The notes: generated by a model not told the origin, from the sequence alone. 64,000 nucleotides of DNA from Scleromatobacter humisilvae (GCF_023231945.1 NZ_JAJLJH010000008.1:1-64000); one strand, 5' to 3'. Numbered from the stretch's first letter, positions 46,448-58,620 are shown. Numbers and translations are program-made.

Positions 46448-48777
46448 TCGTCTCGTTTGGGAACCAGGATCTCGCGGTTGCCGCTGCCCGACATGCTGGA
46501 CACCAGCCCCGACTGCTCCATCTGCTCGAGCAGCCGCGCCGCGCGGTTGTAGCCGATGCGCAGGTGGCGCTGCACCAGCGAGATCGACGCCCGCTTGTTC
46601 TGCAGCACCACCGCCACCGCCTGGTCATACAACGGATCAGCCTCCGCATCGGCTGACCCGCCGCCCTCGCCGGCCGCGAGATCCTCGTCCATCACGCCGC
46701 CCTCGAGGATGCCCTCGATGTAGTTCGCGGGCGCCTGCGACTTCAGGTACTCGACCACGCGATGCACCTCGTCGTCGCTGACGAAGGCGCCGTGCACGCG
46801 CTGCGGCACGCCGCCGCCGGGCGTCAGGTAGAGCATGTCGCCCTGGCCCAGCAGCGCCTCGGCGCCCATCTGGTCGAGGATGGTGCGGCTGTCGATCTTG
46901 CTGGACACCTGGAACGACAGGCGCGTCGGGATGTTGGCCTTGATCAGGCCGGTGATCACGTCGACGCTGGGCCGCTGCGTGGCGAGCACCAGGTGGATGC
47001 CCGCGGCGCGCGCCTTCTGCGCCAGGCGGGCGATCAGCTCTTCCACCTTCTTGCCGACCACCATCATCAGGTCGGCCAGCTCGTCGATCACGACGACGAT
47101 GAAGGGCAGCCGTTCCTGCGGCTCGGGCGACTCGGGCGTCAGGCTGAACGGGTTCGGAAGAAGCTCGCCGCGCTCCTTCGCATCGTCGATCTTCTTGTTG
47201 TAGCCGGCCAGGTTGCGCACGCCCATCTTGGACATGAGCTTGTAGCGCCGCTCCATCTCGTTGACGCACCAGCTGAGCGCGTTGCCGGCCTGCTTCATGT
47301 CGGTGACGACGGGGCACAGCAGGTGCGGGATGTCCTCGTAGACGCTCATCTCGAGCATCTTCGGGTCGATCAGGATCAGGCGGACGTCCTTGCCCTCGGC
47401 CTTGTACAGCAGCGACAGGATCATCGCGTTGATGCCCACTGACTTGCCCGAGCCGGTGGTGCCGGCCACGAGGCAGTGCGGCATCTTCGCGAGGTCGGCC
47501 ACGACCGGGTTGCCGACGATGTCCTTGCCCAGCGCGATGGTCAGCATCGAGCCGGCCTCGTTGTAGACGTTGGAGCCGAGGATCTCCGACAGCTTGATCA
47601 TCTGGCGCCGCGCGTTGGGCAGCTCCAGCGCCATCGTCGTCTTGCCGGGGATCGTCTCCACCACGCGGATGCTGACGAGACTCAGCGAACGCGCCAGATC
47701 CTTGGCGAGGTTGACGATCTGCGAGCCCTTGACGCCGGTGGCCGGCTCGATCTCGTAGCGTGTGATGACCGGGCCCGGCGCGGCGGCGACCACGCGCACC
47801 TCGACGCCGAAGTCGCCCAGCTTCTTCTCGATCATGCGGCTGGTCATCTCCAGCGACTCGGGCGTGACCGTCTGCTCGATGCGCGTGGGCGCGGCGTCGA
47901 GCAGGTCGACCTGCGGCAGCTTGTTGTCGTGCAGCTCGACGAACAGCGGCTTCTGGCGCTCGCGCGCGACGCGCTTGGACTCGACCACCTGCACGATCTC
48001 GGGCTCGATCACGATGGGCGCGTGCAGCACGTCCTCGATGCGGATCTCGTCGGCCTGCTGCTCGCGTTCGCGCAGCGCCATCTCGCCGATGCGTTCGTCC
48101 TCGGCGCGCTCGCGCGCGACCGCGCGGTGCACGCGCCGGCCGTCGATCCAGCCGCCGATGCCGTCGGCCAGGCGCACCCACGAGAAGCGCAGCGCCCCGG
48201 ACATGCCCAGCGTGAGCAGCGCGATCCACAGCACCCCCGAGCCGACGAAGCCCAGCCAGTGCATCGACAGCGGGCCCAGGAAATAGCCGAGGATGCCGCC
48301 CGAGTGGCCGCCGGGCATGCTGGCCTCGCGCGTGTAGAGCCGCGTCCATTCGAGCGCCGTGCTGGCGCACAGCAGGGCGACGAGGCCGGCCCAGAAGCGC
48401 AGGCGCGGCCAGCGCGGCTCGGGGACGTCGTCGTCGACGCCCGCGAGCGCGCGCGACCCGCGCGCGAGGTTGCGCAAGGCCTGCAGCAGGCCGACCAGCG
48501 GCAGCCACGACACCGATGCGCCGAGCGCCAGCAGCAGGATGTCCGACAGCATCGCGCCCGGACGGCCGAGCAGGTTCAGCACCGGGCCGCCGTCGCCGGA
48601 GGTCGTGAAACCCGGGTCGCTCAGGTGATGCGTGGCGAGCGACAGCGCGATCGCGGCCCAGACGACGACGCCGACCAGGGCCGCGATGCGTTGCTTCCAC
48701 ACCGAGCGCGGCACGGGCGGTGCGGCTTCGGTGGTCGTGCGCGAGAACGCCGAGAACTTCGGAAGTGCGAGACTCAA
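46444..48777 (-). CDS. ftsK: DNA translocase FtsK
   Basis: A 777-residue protein that tethers to the division septum and pumps DNA during chromosome segregation. Four membrane segments lie near 31-50, 77-98, 126-142 and 165-190. A linker follows, then the RecA-like motor with Walker A GTTGSGKS (439-446) and Walker [15 protein letters not shown]. The C-terminal gamma winged helix ([25 protein letters not shown]) reads KOPS sequences. The length is typical of betaproteobacteria, shorter than E. coli FtsK because the linker is short. The lolA gene overlaps it. Confidence 0.96.
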   Translation of the reverse strand: MSLALPKFSAFSRTTTEAAPPVPRSVWKQRIAALVGVVVWAAIALSLATHHLSDPGFTTSGDGGPVLNLLGRPGAMLSDILLLALGASVSWLPLVGLLQALRNLARGSRALAGVDDDVPEPRWPRLRFWAGLVALLCASTALEWTRLYTREASMPGGHSGGILGYFLGPLSMHWLGFVGSGVLWIALLTLGMSGALRFSWVRLADGIGGWIDGRRVHRAVARERAEDERIGEMALREREQQADEIRIEDVLHAPIVIEPEIVQVVESKRVARERQKPLFVELHDNKLPQVDLLDAAPTRIEQTVTPESLEMTSRMIEKKLGDFGVEVRVVAAAPGPVITRYEIEPATGVKGSQIVNLAKDLARSLSLVSIRVVETIPGKTTMALELPNARRQMIKLSEILGSNVYNEAGSMLTIALGKDIVGNPVVADLAKMPHCLVAGTTGSGKSVGINAMILSLLYKAEGKDVRLILIDPKMLEMSVYEDIPHLLCPVVTDMKQAGNALSWCVNEMERRYKLMSKMGVRNLAGYNKKIDDAKERGELLPNPFSLTPESPEPQERLPFIVVVIDELADLMMVVGKKVEELIARLAQKARAAGIHLVLATQRPSVDVITGLIKANIPTRLSFQVSSKIDSRTILDQMGAEALLGQGDMLYLTPGGGVPQRVHGAFVSDDEVHRVVEYLKSQAPANYIEGILEGGVMDEDLAAGEGGGSADAEADPLYDQAVAVVLQNKRASISLVQRHLRIGYNRAARLLEQMEQSGLVSSMSGSGNREILVPKRDE

Positions 48778-48807
48778 ATCAGATCACTTTCCCGGCGCCA
48801 AGGCCGG

Positions 48808-49470
48808 TCAACTCTTTCGGTTCTGGATCTTCAGCGATCCGTCTTCCTGGGTCTCGATGATGCCGCGTTCTTCCAGATCCTTCATCACGCGGCTGACCAT
48901 CTCGCGCGACGCGCCGACGATCTTGGCCATGTCCTGGCGCGAGACCTTGGACTTGATGACCTTCTCGCCTTCGACGTCCTCGGCCATGTCCAGCAGCGTG
49001 CGGGCGACGCGGCCGTAGACATCGAGCAGCGCGAGCGATTCGATCTGGCGGTCGGCGCTGCGCAGGCGCGTGACCAGGCCGCGCATGATCGCGTACGACA
49101 GGCTCGAATTCTCGGGCAGGCAGCGCGCGAACTCGGCGCGGCCCAGGATCAGCACGTCGCACTGCAGCTCGCAGCGCACCGTGGCGGAGTGGGGTTCGTT
49201 GTCGATCAGGCTCATCTCGCCGACGTAGTCGCCGGCATTGAGCACCGCCAGGATCACTTCGCGACCGCGGGGATCGGAGGTGGTGACGCGCGCCCGGCCA
49301 CTGAGCAGGATGAAGAGCGCATTGCTCTTCTTGCCCTGCTCGACGACCAGCTCGCCGCGCCGGAAGCGGCGCTTGACGACGCCATCCGCCACCACACGTG
49401 CCTGATCGGTCGTCAGCATCGAGAACAGCGGAACGCGTCGGATCAGGTCCAGATTCGAGAGCATCGACAT
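48808..49470 (-). CDS. Crp/Fnr-family transcriptional regulator
   Basis: A 220-residue regulator. The N-terminal cyclic-nucleotide-binding fold has GELVVEQGKKSNALFILLSGRARVT and GDYVGEMSLIDNEPHSATVRCE, but no Fnr-type cysteine cluster, so it is Crp-like rather than an oxygen sensor. The C-terminal winged helix is SRQDMAKIVGASREMVSRVMKDLEERG. It is divergent from trxB with a 147-base shared control region. The ligand and targets are unknown. Confidence 0.88.
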   Translation of the reverse strand: MSMLSNLDLIRRVPLFSMLTTDQARVVADGVVKRRFRRGELVVEQGKKSNALFILLSGRARVTTSDPRGREVILAVLNAGDYVGEMSLIDNEPHSATVRCELQCDVLILGRAEFARCLPENSSLSYAIMRGLVTRLRSADRQIESLALLDVYGRVARTLLDMAEDVEGEKVIKSKVSRQDMAKIVGASREMVSRVMKDLEERGIIETQEDGSLKIQNRKS

Positions 49471-49575
49471 TCAAAAACCTTTCGCAAATCCCTTGGGACG
49501 ATGAGCCCTGCACCGCATGCCGGCGGCGGGTACCTGCCGGCATCCCTACAATCACGGATGCAGTTTGTCGTGTGA

Positions 49576-50583
<1,008 letters not shown>

Positions 50584-50594
50584 AACGCGAAATC

Positions 50595-50630
50595 TTGGCG
50601 CTCCCGGGATTTTCAGCGTAGAATCCCGGG
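50595..50630 (+). promoter_or_regulatory. rpmB promoter overlapped by a 9-bp inverted repeat
   Basis: TTGGCG (50595-50600), 18-base spacer, TAGAAT (50619-50624), about 98 bases before rpmB. A perfect inverted repeat CCCGGGATT (50603-50611) / AATCCCGGG (50622-50630) spans the spacer and the end of the -10. It can fold as the 3' stem-loop of trxB or act as an operator on the promoter. Both are inference; the symmetry and boxes are seen. Confidence 0.6.
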
Positions 50631-50721
50631 TTCCCTTGGAGTCATGCCGCCCTATTGGCGTAAGTGCATGCTCTCCAGCCGAAGTGCGTTGTTGCGCTTC
50701 GTTCCAATTGAGGAGAGCTTC

Positions 50722-50955
50722 ATGGCTCGTGTCTGTCAAGTGACGGGTAAGCACCCGATGACGGGAAACAATGTTTCCCACGCCAACAACCGTACGAAGC
50801 GCCGCTTCCTGCCGAACCTGCAGAGCCGCCGCATCTGGGTCGAGAGCGAGAACCGCTTCATCCGCCTGCGTATTTCGACGGCCGCGCTGCGTCTGATCGA
50901 CAAGAACGGCATCGACGCCGTCCTCGCCGACCTGCGCGCCAAGGGCGCTCTTTAA
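50722..50955 (+). CDS. rpmB: 50S ribosomal protein L28
   Basis: A 77-residue L28: [23 protein letters not shown] start, basic KRRFLPNLQ and [21 protein letters not shown]. Preceded by GAGGAGAGC. L28 and L33 sit in the large subunit near the E site. The common pair rpmB-rpmG follows, 21 bases apart. Confidence 0.98.
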   Translation: MARVCQVTGKHPMTGNNVSHANNRTKRRFLPNLQSRRIWVESENRFIRLRISTAALRLIDKNGIDAVLADLRAKGAL

Positions 50956-50976
50956 TCATCACTGGAGAGATACACC

Positions 50977-51147
50977 ATGGCAGCCAAGGGTGGACGCGAA
51001 AAGATCAAGCTGGAGTCGACCGCGGGTACGGGTCACTTCTACACCACGAACAAGAACAAGAAGACGACGCCTGAAAAGCTCGAATTCATGAAGTTCGATC
51101 CGAAGGCGCGCAAGCACGTCCTGTACAAGGAAATCAAGCTGCGCTGA
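50977..51147 (+). CDS. rpmG: 50S ribosomal protein L33
   Basis: A 56-residue L33 ([14 protein letters not shown]..., [29 protein letters not shown]). It lacks the zinc-binding cysteines of the C+ form, so it is a zinc-independent L33. GGAGAG precedes the ATG. A hairpin terminator follows 44 bases after the stop. Confidence 0.98.
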   Translation: MAAKGGREKIKLESTAGTGHFYTTNKNKKTTPEKLEFMKFDPKARKHVLYKEIKLR

Positions 51148-51190
51148 TCGGATGGAAGCCGCGGCGCCGCCGCGTTTTCCTGGTCGAAGA

Positions 51191-51212
51191 AAGCCGCCTC
51201 CGGGCGGCTTTT
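51191..51212 (+). terminator. Intrinsic terminator after rpmG
   Basis: AAGCCGCC / GGCGGCTT with loop TCCG, then TTGC; a compact GC stem with an A-tract before and a short T-tract after it. It ends the rpmB-rpmG unit. Confidence 0.8.
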
Positions 51213-51361
51213 GCATTTCCGGGCAGAAATCCCCGTCCCGCGGCGTGCGCTGGCCATCCTGCCGACGCCGGCCTGAAACATCCGCCTGCACCTGACACCG
51301 CACGACACCGCGCTGGGCGCGCCAACTGCCGCGCCGCGCGTTTCCCCTTCGGAGTCGCCTC

Positions 51362-52129
51362 GTGAAGTCACGCTTTCCCGCCCGCCGCGCCGCCCTGTGC
51401 GCGGCCGCCATTTCGCCGCTGCTGGCGCACGCCCAGGTCACCCAGAAGCCCGACGGCCAGTGGCGCTCGCTGTTCACCGCCGGTGCCAGCGTCGCCAACG
51501 GCAACTCCGACGCCAAGAGCGCCTCGGTGGGCGCCGACGTCATCAAGCTGACGACATCCGACAAGTGGGAATTCAACGCCGCCGGGCAGTACGCGCGCAG
51601 CGCCGGTGCGACCACGGCCGACCGGCAGACGTTCACCGGCCTGTACAACCAGGACATCACCCCGACGTGGTACGGCTTCGGCCAACTCGATCTCGTGCGC
51701 GACATCCCGAGCGACATCTCGTCGCGCGTCACGCCCAGCACCGGCGTGGGCTATCACGTCGTGAAGAGGCCCGACCAGACCTTCGACGTCTCCGCCGGCC
51801 TGGCCTACACCTGGGATCGCTACCGTGCGCCGCAGGTCGTCCACGACGAGCTGCGCAGCCGCTACGATCACGCCGAGCTGCTGCTGGCCGAGGAGTCGAA
51901 CAACAAGCTCAGCGACACCACGTCGTTCAAGCAGAAGCTCACGATCTACCCGAGCGTCAGCCAGGGCGACGGGGTTCGCACGGTGTTCGACGCGGGCCTG
52001 TCGGTGGCGATGACCAAGCAGCTGGCCCTGACCGCGACGCTGTCCCACCGCTACGACAGCCAGCCCGGCGACGGCCTGAAGAAGAACGACACGCTGTTCG
52101 TCACCGGCGTCTCGCTGCGCTTCGATTGA
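51362..52129 (+). CDS. DUF481 family outer-membrane protein
   Basis: A 255-residue protein starting at GTG (GGAG upstream). A signal peptide ends AISPLLAHAQ. The mature part is alternating beta strands: SLFTAGASVANGNSDAKS, DKWEFNAAGQYARS, YGFGQLDLVRDI and so on, finishing TLSHRYDSQPGDGLKKNDTLFVTGVSLRF, with a C-terminal aromatic residue near the end as for outer-membrane barrels. The NGNSD(A)KS motif is typical of DUF481/YdiY. It is probably salt- or stress-related; no function is established. Confidence 0.85.
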   Translation: MKSRFPARRAALCAAAISPLLAHAQVTQKPDGQWRSLFTAGASVANGNSDAKSASVGADVIKLTTSDKWEFNAAGQYARSAGATTADRQTFTGLYNQDITPTWYGFGQLDLVRDIPSDISSRVTPSTGVGYHVVKRPDQTFDVSAGLAYTWDRYRAPQVVHDELRSRYDHAELLLAEESNNKLSDTTSFKQKLTIYPSVSQGDGVRTVFDAGLSVAMTKQLALTATLSHRYDSQPGDGLKKNDTLFVTGVSLRFD

Positions 52130-52137
52130 GCATGAAA

Positions 52138-52165
52138 AAGGCCGCCTCGGCGGGCGGCCTTCTCG
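52138..52165. terminator. Bidirectional terminator between DUF481 gene and ettA
   Basis: AAGGCCGCC / GGCGGCCTT with a TCGGCG loop; on the minus strand it is followed by five T (complement of AAAAA at 52135-52139), a good terminator for ettA. On the plus strand the T-tract is poor. The two genes converge here. Confidence 0.82.
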
Positions 52166-52186
52166 TCGCCAGGCTCGGCGAACGCC

Positions 52187-53851
<1,665 letters not shown>

Positions 53852-54001
53852 CTGGGTGACCTGCGAAAGAGATGCGAAAGAGGTGCGAAGCCACGCGTGC
53901 CGGCGGACCTCGGAAATGGACGCGGCCCGGACATTCGCGTGGCGCGAACGAGCCGGGCCGGGGGCGGAGCTGATCCGTGTCAGTCCACCGAACCAGGGAT
54001 T

Positions 54002-55498
54002 TTACTTGCTCGGGCGGATCACGAGGTAATTTGCGGAATCGCCGCGGCGCACCAGCACCGCGATGGCCTTGGTCTTGTCCAGCTTGGCCACCGTCGCGGC
54101 GAACTGCTTGGCGGACGTCACCTGCACGTTGCCGATCTGCAGGATGACGTCGCCCTCCTGCAGGCCCGCGCGTGCGCCCGCTCCTTCGGCGCTGTCCACC
54201 CGCACGCCGCCCTTGATATGCAGGCGCGCGCGATCGGCGTCGGCGAGGTCGGTGACCTTCAGGCCCAGCGTGGCCTTGGTGTTGCTGGTCACGTCCGGCA
54301 CCGCGTCGGCCAGCGTCGGCGGCGTCTCGGGCCCGAAGTCGATCACGTCGGCCGTCATCTCCCGCGACTTGCCGTCGTGGAACACCTGCAGCTTGACCTT
54401 GTCGCCGGGCTTGACCATGCCCACCAGGCGCGGCAGGTCGGAGAAGCGCTCCACCGTCTTGCCCTGCACCTGGGTGATGATGTCGCCCGCCTCGATGCCG
54501 GCCTTCTCGGCCGGCAGGCCGGCCTGCACGCCCTCGACCAGCGCGCCGATCGGCTTGCCCAGGCCCAGCGTCTCCGCGACCTGCTTGGACACCGGCCCGA
54601 TCTGCACGCCGATGCGCCCGCGCGTGACGTGCCCGCTCGCGCGCAGCTGGTCGGACACGCGGATCGCCTCGTCGATCGGGATGGCCAGCGAGATGCCGGC
54701 GCTGGTGCCCGACGGGCTGAGGATCTGCGAGTTGATGCCCACGACCTCGCCGCGCATGTTGATCAGCGGGCCGCCCGAGTTGCCCGGGTTGATCGCGACG
54801 TCGGTCTGCAGCAGCTGCAGGTAGTCGCCGGTCTCGCGCTGCTTGGCGCTGACGATGCCGGCGGTGACCGTGCTCTCGAGGCCGAACGGCGAGCCGATGG
54901 CGATCACCCATTCGCCGACCTTGAGCCGGTCGACGCTGCCGATCCTGACGAAGGGCAGGCCCGCGGCCTCGATCTTGAGCAGCGCGACGTCGGTGCGCTG
55001 GTCGCTGCCGATGATCTTGGCCTTGAACTCGCGCTTGTCGGTCAGCGTGACGGTGACCTCGTCGGCACCCTCGACCACGTGCGCGTTGGTCATCACGTAG
55101 CCGTCGGGCGACAGCATGAAGCCCGAGCCGATGTAGCCCTGCTCCGGCTGGTCCTCGTCGTCCGGCAGCTCGTTGCCGCCGGGAGGCGCATTGCGGCCGC
55201 CGCGGCCGCCGTGGCGGCGGATGTATTCCTCGATCAGCTGCTGCATCTGCGCCTGCAGCGAGGTGTCCGGGCCGGCCGCCTTCGGCTTGATGTTGGTGCG
55301 GATGTTGACGACCGCCGGGCCCACCGTCTCGACCAGGCCGGTGAAGTCGGGCAGGCCGCGGATGGCGGTGTCGGGCGCCTGCACGGGCACGGGCGCCGGC
55401 GTGGCTTCGGCCCGGGACGTCAGCGGGAGCGCGGCTCCGAGCACGGTGGCAAGCGCCAGCGCGGCGGAGATGGCTTGGGGGACGTGGGGCTTGGACAT
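54002..55498 (-). CDS. mucD: Periplasmic serine protease MucD/DegP type
   Basis: A 498-residue HtrA-family protease. A signal peptide (SAALALATVLGAALPLTSRA) leads to the trypsin-like domain with His140 (TNAHVVEG), Asp170 (RTDVALL) and Ser241 (NPGNSGGPL), then two PDZ domains (about 300-385 and 400-495). Residues 95-120 are a Gly/Pro/acid-rich loop. It degrades misfolded periplasmic protein and, in the MucD role, restrains the sigma-E pathway. Gene order rpoE-rseA-rseB-mucD is the alginate-type (algU-mucABCD-like) arrangement, without mucC. It lies 71 bases after rseB. Confidence 0.94.
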   Translation of the reverse strand: MSKPHVPQAISAALALATVLGAALPLTSRAEATPAPVPVQAPDTAIRGLPDFTGLVETVGPAVVNIRTNIKPKAAGPDTSLQAQMQQLIEEYIRRHGGRGGRNAPPGGNELPDDEDQPEQGYIGSGFMLSPDGYVMTNAHVVEGADEVTVTLTDKREFKAKIIGSDQRTDVALLKIEAAGLPFVRIGSVDRLKVGEWVIAIGSPFGLESTVTAGIVSAKQRETGDYLQLLQTDVAINPGNSGGPLINMRGEVVGINSQILSPSGTSAGISLAIPIDEAIRVSDQLRASGHVTRGRIGVQIGPVSKQVAETLGLGKPIGALVEGVQAGLPAEKAGIEAGDIITQVQGKTVERFSDLPRLVGMVKPGDKVKLQVFHDGKSREMTADVIDFGPETPPTLADAVPDVTSNTKATLGLKVTDLADADRARLHIKGGVRVDSAEGAGARAGLQEGDVILQIGNVQVTSAKQFAATVAKLDKTKAIAVLVRRGDSANYLVIRPSK

Positions 55499-55532
55499 CG
55501 AGCGATGGCTCCGGAACAGGGGTTCGGTATTG

Positions 55533-55562
55533 TGGACGCGCGCCTGGTGCATGGCGCGTCCA
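55533..55562 (-). other. Stem-loop between rseB and mucD
   Basis: TGGACGCGCGCC (55533-55544) pairs with GGCGCGTCCA (55553-55562) with a 2-base bulge and loop TGGTGCAT. It lies in the 71-base gap and has no T-tract. It could moderate mucD expression relative to the genes upstream; this is inference. Confidence 0.45.
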
Positions 55563-55569
55563 CGGATTC

Positions 55570-56682
55570 TCACTGTTTGCGTTCCAGGGCGCGGACGAAC
55601 TGGTCGAGCGCGGCGGGCGGGACGTCGCCGACGGCGGTCAGCCACATGTCGTTGACGCGTCGCGTGAGCGTGTGCGTCGCGCCGATCACCGTCAAGCCCT
55701 CGCTGCGATGGCGCTGCGGCTGGAACGGCTCGATGAACAGCGACACGTGCGTGATGCCGTCCGACCAGATGGCCTGCAGCACCTTGGCCTGCACGCCCGT
55801 CTCGCCGGGCATGTCGAGCGCGCGGCGCACGCAGTCGAGCGCCTGGAAACCGGGCGGCAGCATCGCCGACTGCATGACCCAGCCCTCGTCCGCGAGCTTC
55901 GTGTGCAGGATCGCCGGCTTGACGACGTGGTAGCCGTCGGCGCGATGCAGTTCGGCATAGACCGCGGCCGCATCGGGCTTGACGCCGATGTTGACGTCGG
56001 AAAAGCCCGAGGACTCCAGCGTGCGGCCGGCCACCTGCACGTCCACGCGCAGCAGCAGGCCCGTGGCGTGGTCGGCCCAGATCACGTGGTCGAAACGGCT
56101 GTCGTCGCGCGCCTTCAGCAGCAGTCGGTCGGCGTCGTGGCCGGCGATGCGCTCCATGGGCTGGACGTGCAGCTCGTAGAAATCGGGGATGTGCTTCTCG
56201 CTGCCGCTCACCAGCGACGGGAACGACGCGCGCGGGTCGACCGGCTCGATCACCGCGACCCGATAGCGCGGCCACAGCGTGCGCACCTCGTCGTTGACGC
56301 GCAGCATCGAGCGCGGCTCGCCATCGAGCGCGTCGATGCGCTCCAGCGTGTTCTTGCCTTCGCAATAGTGGCCGACGCGCGTGCTGACGACGCTGGTGCC
56401 GGTGCTGTTGACCATCGTGCCGACGTAGCTGCTGCGCGCGGCGGCATCGTGGATGCGAACGAGCCAGCCGCGCAGGTCGCCGGCGCTCTCGCCGCTGGCC
56501 GCGGACTGCGGCGGCGCCGGAGGCTTCTGCGACTGCGCGCGCGCCGTCCCCGCGCTGAGGGCGGCGGCGCATACCAGCGCGCCGGAGAACCGCGACACGC
56601 GCGCCAGCGTCGCGCGCGCGGGCGCGACGCGCACGCGCGGGAGCGCGGGCAGGCGCAGGCCCGTGGACAGCACCCGCTCCAT
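55570..56682 (-). CDS. rseB: Sigma-E regulatory protein RseB (MucB)
   Basis: A 370-residue periplasmic protein. An N-terminal signal sequence (VSRFSGALVCAAALSAGTARAQ) is preceded by a long basic region. The RseB N-terminal domain (LRGWLVRIHDAAARSSYVGTMVNSTG; LNTERIDALDGE-like) resembles LolA/LolB and binds mislocalised lipopolysaccharide or lipoprotein. The C-terminal MucB domain starts near residue 245 (RADGYHVVKPAILHT). It shields RseA from proteolysis. The ATG overlaps the rseA stop (ATGA). Confidence 0.92.
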   Translation of the reverse strand: MERVLSTGLRLPALPRVRVAPARATLARVSRFSGALVCAAALSAGTARAQSQKPPAPPQSAASGESAGDLRGWLVRIHDAAARSSYVGTMVNSTGTSVVSTRVGHYCEGKNTLERIDALDGEPRSMLRVNDEVRTLWPRYRVAVIEPVDPRASFPSLVSGSEKHIPDFYELHVQPMERIAGHDADRLLLKARDDSRFDHVIWADHATGLLLRVDVQVAGRTLESSGFSDVNIGVKPDAAAVYAELHRADGYHVVKPAILHTKLADEGWVMQSAMLPPGFQALDCVRRALDMPGETGVQAKVLQAIWSDGITHVSLFIEPFQPQRHRSEGLTVIGATHTLTRRVNDMWLTAVGDVPPAALDQFVRALERKQ

Positions 56683-57359
56683 CACCGCGCGGGCTGCACC
56701 AGGGACGCGTTGCGGATGTCGCTGCCGGGCATCTGGAACGGCCCGCTCATCCCCGACTGGCGATGCGCCGCGAGGTAGGGCGCGAGCTGGTCGGCCGCAG
56801 CCTTGCTCTGTGCCGCCGCCACCGCGACCGCGTCCTTGCCCGGCGAGCTCGCGGCCACGCCGGTGTTGTCGATCGACGTCGCCGAGGCCAGGATCGGCCC
56901 GGAGGCCCCGACAGCGGCCACGTTCGCGCCGCCCCCGTGGCCGAAGGGACGCACGATGTTGAGGCCGCCGATCACCACCAGGAAGCCCGCGGCCATCGCC
57001 ACCGGCCCTTGCCAGCGACCGCGCGAACGCGTGGCCGCGGTGACGGCATTCACGGCAGCGGGCATCGCCGCCGGCTCGGCCTCGACGCGCGGCTGCGGCG
57101 CCAGCACAACCGGTTCGTCGGCCAGGCGGGCCCGCAAGGCGACGAGGAAGGCCTCGTCGGCGGCCGGCTCGGCGGCCAGGTCGTCGCTGCGCAGCACGTC
57201 GCCGATCAGCTGGTAGGCGTGCCACGACGCGCGTGCATCGGCATCGTCGCGCCAGGCCTGGAAGGCGCGGGTGGCTTCGCTGTCGGTGGCGTCGCCATCG
57301 GCCAGGGCCGACAGGATGCGGCGGTTGGACTCGGAACGATCGCTATCAGGCTGTGACAT
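56682..57359 (-). CDS. rseA: Anti-sigma-E factor RseA (MucA)
   Basis: A 225-residue single-pass membrane protein that holds RpoE inactive. The cytoplasmic N-terminus (NRRILSALADGDATDSEATRAFQAW) fits the RseA domain. One membrane segment lies at about 118-137 (GPVAMAAGFLVVIGGLNIV), followed by a periplasmic tail to which RseB binds. It lies 90 bases downstream of rpoE. Confidence 0.92.
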   Translation of the reverse strand: MSQPDSDRSESNRRILSALADGDATDSEATRAFQAWRDDADARASWHAYQLIGDVLRSDDLAAEPAADEAFLVALRARLADEPVVLAPQPRVEAEPAAMPAAVNAVTAATRSRGRWQGPVAMAAGFLVVIGGLNIVRPFGHGGGANVAAVGASGPILASATSIDNTGVAASSPGKDAVAVAAAQSKAAADQLAPYLAAHRQSGMSGPFQMPGSDIRNASLVQPAR

Positions 57360-57449
57360 TCAAACCTCGCAACGGGTCATCGGTTCGCCGGGTGGCAGTC
57401 TGGAGTGGAAAACAATTCATGGCGTCGTTCTGTTCTGCGTAGTGCGCAC

Positions 57450-58064
57450 TCACCATCGATTACCGTCGCGCGTGTCCAGCAACGGCCGCAACCGCTCGGC
57501 AATGGCCTCGCGGGCGCGGAAGATGCGTGAACGCACGGTACCGATCGGGCAGTTCATCACGTCCGAGATCTCTTCGTAGCTGAGGCCCTCGATCTCGCGC
57601 AGCGTGATGGCCTGGCGCAGATCTTCCGACAACGCGGCAATGGCCGCGTTCACCGTCGCGGCGATTTCCTTGCTGGCGAGCAGCGCCTCGGGCGTCTCGC
57701 CGTCGGTTGGTTCCATTCCGCCGCGGTAAGTTTCATCCTCGTCGTCGTTGCCCTGGATCGACGTGTAGGTCATCACGGGATCGCGCTTCATGTCGACCAA
57801 CGCCTTCTTGGCGGTGTTGACGGCGATCCGGTAGAGCCAGGTGTAGAACGCGCTCTCGGCGCGGAACTGCGGCAACGCGCGGTAGGCGCGGATGAAGGTC
57901 TCCTGGGCGATGTCGGCCACCAGGTCGACGTCGCGCACCATGCGGCCGATCAGCCGTTCGATGCGGCGCTGGTACTTGACGACCAGCATCTCGAAGGCGC
58001 GCACGTCGCCCTGCTTGACGCGCTCGACCAGCGCGGCGTCCGGATCCGGGTTGAGCATCGTCAT
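57450..58064 (-). CDS. rpoE: RNA polymerase sigma factor RpoE (AlgU/sigma-E)
   Basis: A 204-residue extracytoplasmic-function sigma factor. Region 2 is DIAQETFIRAYRALPQFRAESAFYTWLYRI and region 4 LREIEGLSYEEISDVMNCPIGTVRSRIFRAREAI. I start it at the ATG giving MTMLNPDPD because it overlaps the upstream stop by four bases; a further upstream ATG is not supported. It directs the envelope-stress response and normally autoregulates its own operon. A sigma-E-like promoter can be drawn upstream at 58594-58620. Confidence 0.96.
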   Translation of the reverse strand: MTMLNPDPDAALVERVKQGDVRAFEMLVVKYQRRIERLIGRMVRDVDLVADIAQETFIRAYRALPQFRAESAFYTWLYRIAVNTAKKALVDMKRDPVMTYTSIQGNDDEDETYRGGMEPTDGETPEALLASKEIAATVNAAIAALSEDLRQAITLREIEGLSYEEISDVMNCPIGTVRSRIFRAREAIAERLRPLLDTRDGNRW

Positions 58065-58570
58065 GGACGTGCATCCCCGCGGCCGGCGCGCCAGTTCCAC
58101 AGCGCGCCGCGCAGCGCCGCCCAGCGGGCGAGATCCAGCCCGGCCGTCAGCGGCAGCCAGGTGGCGGAGCCCATGCCCGCGTACGGCAGGAAGCGGACGA
58201 GCATCCAGGGGCCGAGGTCCAGCATCAGGGCGGCGTCACCACGCTGGTCGGGACGGCCCGCGTCGCCGGCGAGCACCCAGTCGTGGCCATCCCAACGGAG
58301 CGTGCGCCCACCTGCCGTCGAGCGGCGACGGGCCAGCCAGAAGGCCGCGACCGCCATCGCCGCGCCCCAGATCGCGATCAGCGCCTGGCCGCGCGGATCG
58401 GCCAGCGCCTCGAGCAGCACGTCGGGCTGCGGGCTGCCCCAATGCGCCGCGAAATACGGCAGCCCCCAGGCAAGCGGAACCGCGACCGACGCGCCGACCA
58501 GCAACGACAGGGCCGCGCGCCAGGCACGGCCGAACGCGCTCGTGAACTCGACGGGGGGCGGCGCGCGCAT
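58061..58570 (-). CDS. Uncharacterised membrane protein between fabF and rpoE
   Basis: A 169-residue protein with two hydrophobic segments (about 17-36 and 50-69), followed by a basic loop and a soluble C-terminus with LRWDGHDWVL and LMLDLGPWMLVRFLP. The WDGxxW and DLGPWMLVR features recall toxin-of-envelope/YgfX-like membrane proteins, but I would not claim membership. Its stop overlaps the rpoE ATG (ATGA), so it is translated with rpoE. A sigma-E-like promoter lies 24 bases upstream. Possibly a Burkholderiales-specific envelope-stress accessory. Confidence 0.68.
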   Translation of the reverse strand: MRAPPPVEFTSAFGRAWRAALSLLVGASVAVPLAWGLPYFAAHWGSPQPDVLLEALADPRGQALIAIWGAAMAVAAFWLARRRSTAGGRTLRWDGHDWVLAGDAGRPDQRGDAALMLDLGPWMLVRFLPYAGMGSATWLPLTAGLDLARWAALRGALWNWRAGRGDARP

Positions 58571-58593
58571 GGCTCGCCGGGATGGGACGGCGT

Positions 58594-58620
58594 TCAGACC
58601 TTGCGGAACACCAGGGTTCC
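58594..58620 (-). promoter_or_regulatory. Candidate sigma-E promoter for the rpoE operon
   Basis: The minus strand has GGAACCC (58614-58620), a 15-base spacer and TCTGA (58594-58598), close to the sigma-E pattern GGAACTT-N15/16-TCTGA. It would start transcription about 17 bases before the membrane gene that precedes rpoE. The sequence also encodes the last codons and stop of fabF, so coding constraint could have produced it by chance. Confidence 0.35.

Noticed and set aside
55499-56572. Long N-terminal extension of the MucD frame
   Set aside because: It runs over rseB in another frame; the ATG at 55498 gives a proper signal peptide.
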